Below, in pieces: positions 1 to 5,049 of a stretch of 5,049 nucleotides of DNA. Source of the stretch: an uncultured Prevotella sp. (GTDB lineage: Bacteria; Bacteroidota; Bacteroidia; Bacteroidales; Bacteroidaceae); contig CABSIA010000176.1 in assembly GCA_902477645.1 (NCBI GenBank), positions 1 through 5,049 of the forward strand. Reading direction: 5' to 3'. Under the pieces are notes generated by a model. The model was not told the origin of the DNA, searched no databases, and was given only the letters and a program-made list of their open reading frames with translations. Made by a program: the position numbers and the translations under genes. Positions within the stretch are counted from its first letter, which is position 1. Each line of letters opens with the position of its first letter.

Positions 1-617
1 ATACAATGATAAGCAACCCGAGACCAACACGGGCAGAGGTTACAGATATTGCCAATGCCATATATTATCGCACAGATGCACTGATGCTTAGTGGAGAGAC
101 AGCGACAGGAAAGTATCCTGTAGAGGCTGTAAAGACTATGGCGGCAATAGCAGAGCAGGCAGAGAACGATAAAATGCGTGAGAACGACATCATTGTGCCT
201 TTGTCGGCTGACTGTGACCAGCGGGAATTTCTCGCACATACAGCTATTGAGGCCACACAGAAAATTAATGTTGCCGGTATTATCACAGACAGTGAGACCG
301 GACTTACAGCGCGCATACTGGCTTCATTCCGCGGCCCGCATCCAGTACTTGCCATCTGTTACAGAGAAAAAACTCAGCGACTGCTGAATCTCAGCTATGG
401 TGTAATTCCCGTATATCAGAAAGAGCACGTGTCATCACAATATGTTTTCTATGCGGCTCTGCGAATGCTGCGTCAGAAAGGCTACATAGGCCTTAACGAC
501 AAGATCGCATATCTGAGCGGAAGTTTTGGCGAAGGCGGCGGAACAACGTTCCTTGAAATTAACAAGGTTAATGAGGTATTCGATAAGAAATATAAGTTCC
601 ACTTACCAAACAGTTGA
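1..617 (+). CDS. pyk: Pyruvate kinase, C-terminal part (5' end cut by window edge)
   Basis: This is the last step of glycolysis, a cytoplasmic enzyme converting phosphoenolpyruvate and ADP to pyruvate and ATP. The reading frame is open to the left edge. The ATG at 6 is internal, because it begins the conserved stretch MISNPRPTRAEVTDIANA that lies deep in the catalytic A domain of all pyruvate kinases. By comparison with E. coli PykF, roughly 280 N-terminal residues lie outside the window. Counting from that Met, the end of the barrel carries TDALMLSGETATGKYPVEAV (about 23-42). The C domain follows from about 75, with the family-typical segments TDSETGLTARILASFRG (94-110) and CYREKTQRLLNLSYGVIPVY (118-137). 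A glycine-rich GSFGEGGGTT near the end (172-181) sits where the allosteric effector loop of other pyruvate kinases lies. The YYRTDA variant, in place of the common DGTDA, is one I associate with Bacteroidetes. The gene ends with TGA and converges on the leu operon. The family call is secure; the allosteric effector cannot be told from this part. Confidence 0.96.
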   Translation, partial: TMISNPRPTRAEVTDIANAIYYRTDALMLSGETATGKYPVEAVKTMAAIAEQAENDKMRENDIIVPLSADCDQREFLAHTAIEATQKINVAGIITDSETGLTARILASFRGPHPVLAICYREKTQRLLNLSYGVIPVYQKEHVSSQYVFYAALRMLRQKGYIGLNDKIAYLSGSFGEGGGTTFLEINKVNEVFDKKYKFHLPNS

Positions 618-741
618 TTATAAAAGGACAAGTCTGGCAGCATTATTAATTGGAAAAGCCAAGATGATTATTTTGGGGACATAATGGCAGTTATGATAAA
701 TAGGCGATTAATAAATATCAGTAATAAGCTCCTCATCAAAT

Positions 742-804
742 AAAAAAAATGAAGCTGTAGAAACCAATAATCATTATTGTAATTCTACAGCTTCAATTTT
801 TTTT
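742..804. terminator. Bidirectional intrinsic terminator between pyk and leuB
   Basis: A perfect 12-bp inverted repeat, GAAGCTGTAGAA (751-762) with TTCTACAGCTTC (783-794), encloses a second 6-bp inverted repeat, CAATAA (765-770) with TTATTG (774-779), closed by a 3-nt loop. An A8 tract (742-749) precedes the stem and a T8 tract (797-804) follows it, so either strand's transcript would form the stem followed by a U-run. The A and T tracts can also pair and lengthen the stem. It lies about 130 nt past the pyk stop and about 50 nt past the leuB stop, between two converging genes, as expected for a shared terminator. Function is inferred from structure and position. Confidence 0.9.
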
Positions 805-843
805 GCTATAAATGTTCTTTGTATAAACAACTTATCCGTTTTG

Positions 844-1905
844 TTAATGTTGCTTTATGTAATCAACAATCCATTGCCCAACTTCATTGGTGCCGTATGT
901 TTTTCCGCCTTCAACCTGAATTTCTGGCGTTCTCACATTTGCGTCGAGACTTGCGTTTACAGCCTCGCGGATTTTACAGCCTTCAGTGTTAAGTCCGAAA
1001 TGCTCAAGAAGCATGGCTGCCGAGAGAATTTGGGCTACCGGGTTTGCAAGGTTCTTGCCTGCGGCCTGTGGCCAGCTTCCGTGTACAGGCTCAAACAATG
1101 GCGTATGCTCGCCAAGCGATGATGAAGGCTGCAATCCCATGGAGCCGGTGATGCATGAGGTCTCATCTGTCAGAATGTCGCCAAATGTGTTTTCTGTTAC
1201 GATAACATCGAAGAATGTCGGCTCGGTCAAAACTCTCATTGAGGCGTTGTCAATGAACATGTAGTCGGTGTTCACATCCGGGTATAGTGGCTCCATTTCT
1301 TTTGCTATCTGACGCCATAAACGGCTACTCGCCAGAACGTTGGCCTTGTCGACAACCGTAAGGTGATTGTTGCGTTTCCTGGCATACTCGAAAGCAATTT
1401 TCAATATGCGCTCAATCTCATGGCGATAGTAAATATCTGTGTCGTATGCCTTGTCGTTGTCCTGATATTTCTCACCGAAATACATGCCGCCAGTGAGTTC
1501 ACGGATAACGATGAAATCTGCGCCTTTCAGCAATTCGTCCTTCAATGGGCTTTTGTGTAGCAGGCAGTCAAAAGTTGCCACAGGGCGTATGTTGGCAAAC
1601 AGGCCAAGCTTCTTTCTCATTGCAAGAAGTCCCTGCTCAGGGCGAACTTTTGCCGTCGGGTCGTTGTCGAAGCGTGGGTCGCCAACAGCAGCGAACAACA
1701 CTGCGTCAGCATTCATGCACACATTGAAAGTCTCTTCCGGGAACGGATCGCCAACCTCATCGATGGCATGTGCTCCGCAGAGAGCCTCGGTGTATGTGAA
1801 CTCGTGGTTGTATTTTTCGGCAATAGCATCTAAAACAGCCACACCCTGTCTCATAATTTCTGGTCCTATGCCGTCGCCCGGCAGGACTGCAATATTCAGT
1901 TTCAT
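844..1905 (-). CDS. leuB: 3-isopropylmalate dehydrogenase
   Basis: NAD-dependent oxidative decarboxylation of 3-isopropylmalate to 2-oxoisocaproate, the third dedicated step of leucine synthesis; cytoplasmic and normally a homodimer. At 353 residues it is full length for the family. In order: the N-terminal PGDGIGPEI (9-17); substrate-binding arginines R97 and R107 in the segment RPEQGLLAMRKKLGLFANIR (88-107); R135 and Y142 in IRELTGGMYFGE; K187 in VDKANV; metal-binding D219, D243 and D247 in IDNASM and FGDILTDETS; and the cofactor segment EPVHGSWPQAAGKNLANP (272-289). These correspond to known Thermus LeuB residues. The adenosine-ribose Asp of Thermus LeuB (D278) is replaced by Gln (Q280). 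The start ATG lies 5 nt after the stop of the upstream synthase, with A/T-rich sequence and no Shine-Dalgarno motif ahead of it. It is the last gene of the operon. If the neighbouring synthase makes citramalate, LeuB would also oxidise 3-methylmalate to 2-oxobutyrate for isoleucine; that dual role is an inference. Confidence 0.96.
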   Translation of the reverse strand: MKLNIAVLPGDGIGPEIMRQGVAVLDAIAEKYNHEFTYTEALCGAHAIDEVGDPFPEETFNVCMNADAVLFAAVGDPRFDNDPTAKVRPEQGLLAMRKKLGLFANIRPVATFDCLLHKSPLKDELLKGADFIVIRELTGGMYFGEKYQDNDKAYDTDIYYRHEIERILKIAFEYARKRNNHLTVVDKANVLASSRLWRQIAKEMEPLYPDVNTDYMFIDNASMRVLTEPTFFDVIVTENTFGDILTDETSCITGSMGLQPSSSLGEHTPLFEPVHGSWPQAAGKNLANPVAQILSAAMLLEHFGLNTEGCKIREAVNASLDANVRTPEIQVEGGKTYGTNEVGQWIVDYIKQH

Positions 1906-1910
1906 AGTAA

Positions 1911-3482
1911 TTATTGTTTATTATTTTCGTCTTCAAATAAGTTCAGCATCTTGAACGTAGCCTTTATAGCCGCTTCCGTCTGGTCGGCGTCAAGTCCTCT
2001 TGTCCTGATGATTTTGTCTCCATATTGCCATGTGATAATGGTCTGAACGAGTGCGTCTGTCCGTCCGCCAGGTGGAATGGAAACAGTATAATTTGCCAAT
2101 ATCGGGAACGTGCGGTCGAGTTTTTCCTTGTAAATTTTTCTAAGGGCTTTCACAAAGGCATCATACTGTCCGTCGCCTGTAGCGTCGGCAGCATATTCCT
2201 CACCGTTAATTTCCACTTTTATGCTGGCAATTGGTTTCAGTCCGTAACTTGTGCTCACCATATAGCTGACGAGTTTCACCTTGTCTTCGGGCGCATCGTG
2301 TTTCAGCACGTCGGAAACAATATATGGCAAATCATCTTGAGTCACGAGTTCCTTTCTGTCGCCAAGCTCAGTTATTCTCTTTGTCACCCTCTTGGTCTGC
2401 TCTGGAGTCAGCGAAAGTCCAAGTTCCTCAAGATTTCGTGCAATGTTGGCTTTTCCGCTGTTTTTGCCGAGTGCATACTCTCTTTTACGTCCAAACCGTT
2501 CTGGTACGAGGTCGTTGCAGTAAAGGTTGTCCTTAGTGTCGCCATCTGCATGAACGCCAGCCACTTGTGTGAAAACATTCTCACCTACTATGGGCGTGTT
2601 TGCCGCTATTGCAATACTCGAATATCCCTCTACAAGCCGGCTTAGCTCAACTAGCCTGCTTTCGTCTATATTCGTTTTGGCATGGTACATGTCTTTCAAA
2701 ATTACCTGCACACTTGCCAAAGGCGCATTGCCGCATCTCTCCCCCAGTCCGTTCACTGTCACATGCAGTCCTTTGCATCCGCTCAGCACGGCAGCCAGCG
2801 AGTTAGACACAGCAAGGTCGTAGTCGTTGTGGGCATGGAAATCGAAATGGGCATCGGGATATCTCTTCACCATTTTCCGCATGTACTCAACGCATTGCAG
2901 CGGATGCATAATGCCAAGCGTGTCGGGAAGTAGAAATCTCTTTATCTCTGTTTTTGTCAGAGCGTCGAGTAAGGTGTAGACATAATCCGGCGAGTCTTTC
3001 ATTCCGTTGCTCCAATCCTCAAGATAAAGATTTACGTCGAGTCCCTGACTGATGGCATAGTCTACGGTATGCCGAATATCAGACAAATGCTCTTGCGGAG
3101 TTTTGTGCAACTGGTGCATGCAGTGTCTCAGCGAGCCTTTGGCGAGCAGGTTTATCACAGTTCCGCCACATTTTCTGATCCAGTCTACTGACAAATGACC
3201 GTCGACGAACCCGAGAACCTCTACCCTATTCAGTTTGCCTATCGAGCGCGCATAGCTGCAAATCATCCGTACAGCATCCTTCTCGCCTTCCGACACTCTT
3301 GCCGAGGCCACCTCTATTCTGTCGACGTTAACCTCCGAGAGCAGTTTTCGCGCAATCATCATTTTCTCGTGAGGCAGAAACGACACGCCGCTGGTCTGCT
3401 CGCCATCTCGGAGTGTGCTGTCCATTATCTCGATATACGGATGCCGCAGAGTATCACGGGTTACTTGTTCTGCTGTTCCCAT
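1911..3482 (-). CDS. cimA: Probable (R)-citramalate synthase (LeuA/CimA family, Leptospira CimA-like)
   Basis: Member of the DRE-TIM family of LeuA, homocitrate and citramalate synthases. The predicted reaction is pyruvate plus acetyl-CoA to (R)-citramalate, which starts the threonine-independent isoleucine route. The 523 residues hold an N-terminal TIM barrel (about 16-290) with DSTLRDGEQ (21-29), metal ligands D26, H216, H218 and N252, and NGLGERCGN (244-252). A linker with AGVHADGD (308-315) follows, then a C-terminal LeuA-type regulatory domain (about 400-515). The sequence tracks Leptospira interrogans citramalate synthase, recalled from memory, almost without gaps and with an offset of 9. 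R25, L90, L113, Y153 and E155 match its reported catalytic and pyruvate-pocket residues R16, L81, L104, Y144 and E146. Y440, L462, Y465, I469 and V479 match its isoleucine-pocket residues, suggesting feedback by isoleucine. The start ATG at 3482 lies inside leuD (22-nt overlap). The only later in-frame ATG, M20, would remove the first barrel strand, so the upstream start is preferred. The default label would be 2-isopropylmalate synthase, which remains the main alternative. Family membership is near certain; substrate is inferred. Confidence 0.82.
   Translation of the reverse strand: MGTAEQVTRDTLRHPYIEIMDSTLRDGEQTSGVSFLPHEKMMIARKLLSEVNVDRIEVASARVSEGEKDAVRMICSYARSIGKLNRVEVLGFVDGHLSVDWIRKCGGTVINLLAKGSLRHCMHQLHKTPQEHLSDIRHTVDYAISQGLDVNLYLEDWSNGMKDSPDYVYTLLDALTKTEIKRFLLPDTLGIMHPLQCVEYMRKMVKRYPDAHFDFHAHNDYDLAVSNSLAAVLSGCKGLHVTVNGLGERCGNAPLASVQVILKDMYHAKTNIDESRLVELSRLVEGYSSIAIAANTPIVGENVFTQVAGVHADGDTKDNLYCNDLVPERFGRKREYALGKNSGKANIARNLEELGLSLTPEQTKRVTKRITELGDRKELVTQDDLPYIVSDVLKHDAPEDKVKLVSYMVSTSYGLKPIASIKVEINGEEYAADATGDGQYDAFVKALRKIYKEKLDRTFPILANYTVSIPPGGRTDALVQTIITWQYGDKIIRTRGLDADQTEAAIKATFKMLNLFEDENNKQ
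3461..3482 (-). promoter_or_regulatory. 22-nt leuD/cimA coding overlap, likely translational coupling
   Basis: The cimA start codon (complement of 3480-3482) falls inside the last codons of leuD, whose TAA stop is the complement of 3461-3463. The two genes use different frames, so ribosomes finishing leuD terminate just past the cimA start. The sequence just before the start reads AAGGATAGAATTGAGGC, with a weak AAGGA about 12 nt upstream of ATG and a GAGG too close to act as an ordinary ribosome-binding site. Coupling is an inference from geometry. Confidence 0.6.
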
Positions 3483-4051
3483 GCCTCAATTCTATCCTTG
3501 TTCTGTATCAGATAGTCAATGTCGTCGAGTCCGTTCATCAGACAATGCTTTTTGTAGCCGTTTATCTCAAACTTCTCGCTGTTGCCTGTGGCAAGATTTG
3601 TAACGGTCTGGTTGGGCAGGTCTACCCTTACCAGTGTCTGATGGTTTTTCTCAATGCTGTCGAAAAGTTCCTGCAGGAACGGTTCCGAGACAACAACGGG
3701 CAGCACAAAATTGTTGAGCTCGTTGTTTTTGTGTATGTCTGCAAAAAAACTGCTTATAACCACTCTGAAGCCATATCCGGCAATAGCCCATGCCGCATGC
3801 TCGCGTGAAGAGCCGGAGCCGAAATTTTTTCCGGCAACAAGAATTACACCGGAATATGACGGGTCATTCAGTACGAAATCCTCTTTTAGCGAGCCGTCTT
3901 TATTATATCGCCAGTCTCTGAAAAGATTGTCACCAAATCCCTCTTTGTCTGTGGCCTTCAGAAAACGGGCCGGAATTATCTGGTCTGTGTCAACATTCTC
4001 TAATGGCAGTGGATAGCACGAAGAAGTTATAACGTTGAATTTCTGTTTCAT
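3461..4051 (-). CDS. leuD: 3-isopropylmalate dehydratase, small subunit
   Basis: Swivelling small subunit of the LeuCD isomerase, which converts 2-isopropylmalate to 3-isopropylmalate through isopropylmaleate in the cytoplasm. At 196 residues it is close to the usual 200 or so. The N-terminal region has LENVDTDQIIPARFLK (17-32), which includes the aconitase-family substrate-binding loop. The core has VAGKNFGSGSSREHAAWAI (72-90), whose GSGSSREHA motif contacts the substrate carboxylates. This continues into FFADIHKNNELNNFVLPV (102-119) and ends with HCLMNGLDDIDYLI (169-182), as in E. coli LeuD. The start ATG follows the leuC stop by 6 nt with no visible Shine-Dalgarno motif, so translation probably depends on tight linkage to leuC. 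Its 3' end overlaps the next gene by 22 nt. With the neighbouring citramalate synthase, LeuCD would also isomerise citramalate through citraconate; this second role is known for other LeuCD enzymes and inferred here. Confidence 0.97.
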   Translation of the reverse strand: MKQKFNVITSSCYPLPLENVDTDQIIPARFLKATDKEGFGDNLFRDWRYNKDGSLKEDFVLNDPSYSGVILVAGKNFGSGSSREHAAWAIAGYGFRVVISSFFADIHKNNELNNFVLPVVVSEPFLQELFDSIEKNHQTLVRVDLPNQTVTNLATGNSEKFEINGYKKHCLMNGLDDIDYLIQNKDRIEAWEQQNK

Positions 4052-4057
4052 AGCTGT

Positions 4058-5049
4058 TTACATTAAAGTTCTTGGATCGGTGATAACACCCGTTACGGCA
4101 GCTGCGGCAGCTACCAGCGGTGAGGCAAGTATGGTGCGGGCTCCAGGCCCCTGACGTCCCTCAAAATTGCGGTTGCTTGTAGACACACAATATTTGCCTG
4201 CGGGAATTTTGTCATCGTTCATAGCGAGACAAGCCGAGCATCCCGGCTGACGGATTTCAAAACCGGCCTCTTCAAGAATTTTGTCGAGTCCTTCCTCACG
4301 AATTTGTGCATCAACAAGCCATGAGCCAGGTACGAGCCATGCTGTAACATTTGCAGCTTTTCTCCTGCCTTTGGCTATGCTTGCGAATGTGCGGAAGTCT
4401 TCAATGCGCCCGTTTGTGCATGCACCGAGGAAAACGTAGTCGACACTGTGACCGAGAAGTTTTTCTCCAGGCTCAAATCCCATATAGCCGAGGCTCTTCA
4501 GGAAGCTTGTTTTTCCAGCCTCTTCGATTTTTTCGAGTGTAGGAATGTTTTCGGTAATACCGATGCCCATTCCCGGATTTGTTCCGTATGTTATGCGTGG
4601 CTCTATGTCGGCGCCGTCAAATGTCAGTTCCTTGTCGAACACCGCGTCATCGCCACTCCTCAAAGTTTTCCAGTAAGCCATAGCTTTGTCCCACTCTTCG
4701 TCTTTCGGTGCGTATTCTCTACCCCTGATGTATTCAAAGGTTGTCTCATCGGGAGCCACAAATCCGCCACGTGCGCCCATCTCAATCGAAAGGTTGCAAA
4801 GCGTAAGTCTTCCCTCCATTGTCATATTCTCAACCACTTGTCCGGCGTATTCTACAAAATAGCCGGTAGCGCCAGATGTGGTGAGTTTCGACATAAGATA
4901 AAGGGCTACATCTTTCGCCGTAACACCCTTTGAAAGTTTGCCGTTGATGTTAATCCTCATCGATTTGGGCTTCTGCTGCAGAATACATTGGCTTGCCATA
5001 ACCATCTCTACCTCAGAGGTTCCGATGCCAAACGCTACAGCACCCATTG
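4058..5049 (-). CDS. leuC: 3-isopropylmalate dehydratase, large subunit (N-terminus cut by window edge)
   Basis: Catalytic large subunit of isopropylmalate isomerase, an aconitase-family enzyme carrying a [4Fe-4S] cluster. About 330 residues are visible. LeuC is usually about 465 residues, so roughly 135 N-terminal residues lie beyond the right edge. The Met at 5047 is internal: it sits in the conserved run GA-x-GA-x-AFGIGTSEVE, and the partial upstream codon (NCA) fits the expected Ala. Counting from that Met, the three cluster cysteines are C210 in FLGACTNGRIEDFR, and C270 and C273 in QPGCSACLAMNDD. The C-terminal signature STSNRNFEGRQGPGARTILA (289-308) is intact, followed by SPLVAAAAAVTG. 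The frame is uninterrupted. It is the first operon gene visible; the promoter and any upstream leuA would be off the right edge. The stop TAA precedes leuD by 6 nt. Confidence 0.97.
   Translation of the reverse strand, partial: MGAVAFGIGTSEVEMVMASQCILQQKPKSMRININGKLSKGVTAKDVALYLMSKLTTSGATGYFVEYAGQVVENMTMEGRLTLCNLSIEMGARGGFVAPDETTFEYIRGREYAPKDEEWDKAMAYWKTLRSGDDAVFDKELTFDGADIEPRITYGTNPGMGIGITENIPTLEKIEEAGKTSFLKSLGYMGFEPGEKLLGHSVDYVFLGACTNGRIEDFRTFASIAKGRRKAANVTAWLVPGSWLVDAQIREEGLDKILEEAGFEIRQPGCSACLAMNDDKIPAGKYCVSTSNRNFEGRQGPGARTILASPLVAAAAAVTGVITDPRTLM

Larger units (their letters stand above)
844..5049 (-). other. leuC-leuD-cimA-leuB operon (3' portion)
   Basis: Four same-strand genes follow one another with gaps of 6 nt, a 22-nt overlap and 5 nt, leaving no room for an internal promoter or terminator outside coding sequence. 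They should be co-transcribed and end at the hairpin at 742-804. The order places a synthase between the isomerase subunits and the dehydrogenase, so the enzymes for three successive steps (synthase, isomerase, dehydrogenase) are made from one message. No leader, attenuator or T-box can be assessed because the 5' end of the operon is outside the window. Confidence 0.9.

Noticed and set aside
65..355. Minus-strand open frame opposite pyruvate kinase (96 codons)
   Set aside because: Fully contained antisense to conserved pyruvate kinase sequence; no independent support.
680..695. Short inverted repeat CATAA/TTATG downstream of pyk
   Set aside because: Only 5 A/T-rich base pairs and no U-run; expected by chance in this sequence. 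The strong hairpin at 742-804 explains termination.
805..843. TTTG-containing stretch that could resemble a Bacteroides promoter on the plus strand
   Set aside because: No TAnnTTTG with a properly spaced -33 TTTG, and no plus-strand gene follows it.
2025..2645. Long open frame on the plus strand opposite the synthase gene (206 codons)
   Set aside because: It is antisense to well-conserved catalytic and linker motifs of the synthase, its translation is rich in Cys and Phe with no recognisable domain, and no ribosome-binding or promoter signal supports it.
3423..3425. Alternative cimA start at internal Met20
   Set aside because: It would begin immediately before DSTLRDGEQ and remove the first barrel strand; the ATG at 3482 keeps a plausible N-terminus.
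4448..4933. Plus-strand open frame opposite leuC (161 codons), with others at 1484-1954 and 3413-3808
   Set aside because: All lie antisense to motif-bearing residues of leuC, leuB or leuD and have shadow-like composition.

Overview
The window looks like chromosomal housekeeping DNA from a member of the Bacteroidetes, most likely order Bacteroidales and possibly Prevotellaceae (the family is a guess). The grounds are the lineage-style protein sequences (for example YYRTDALMLSGETA in pyruvate kinase and EPVHGSWPQAAGKN in LeuB), A/T-rich sequence lacking clear Shine-Dalgarno motifs ahead of leuB and leuD, and a leuC-leuD-synthase-leuB gene order that I recall from this group. I see no mobile element, tRNA, rRNA, CRISPR array or sign of recent transfer.

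Layout. Positions 1-617 (+) hold the 3' part of a pyruvate kinase gene, cut by the left edge. Positions 618-843 are a convergent intergenic region dominated by a strong two-tier hairpin flanked by A8 and T8 tracts (742-804), well suited to terminate transcription from both sides. Everything from 844 to the right edge is one tightly packed minus-strand operon, read right to left: leuC (cut by the right edge), leuD, a LeuA/CimA-family acyl synthase, and leuB. The gaps are 6 nt (leuC/leuD) and 5 nt (synthase/leuB), and leuD overlaps the synthase by 22 nt. The operon promoter and any leader lie beyond the right edge.

Function. LeuC and LeuD form the Fe-S isopropylmalate isomerase and LeuB is the 3-isopropylmalate dehydrogenase. 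The synthase between leuD and leuB would by default be called 2-isopropylmalate synthase. However, the residues reported to set pyruvate specificity and catalysis in Leptospira interrogans citramalate synthase, and those lining its isoleucine pocket, are all present here at collinear positions. I therefore annotate it as a probable isoleucine-regulated (R)-citramalate synthase (CimA). If so, one operon serves two pathways: LeuCD and LeuB would process both isopropylmalate (leucine) and citramalate (2-oxobutyrate for isoleucine), and a true leuA would be expected elsewhere, probably upstream of leuC.

The window is mostly ordinary biosynthetic DNA. The points worth a second look are the likely misannotation of the synthase, the Gln at the LeuB cofactor-discriminating position, the 22-nt coding overlap, and the nested bidirectional terminator. 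I found no undescribed system.
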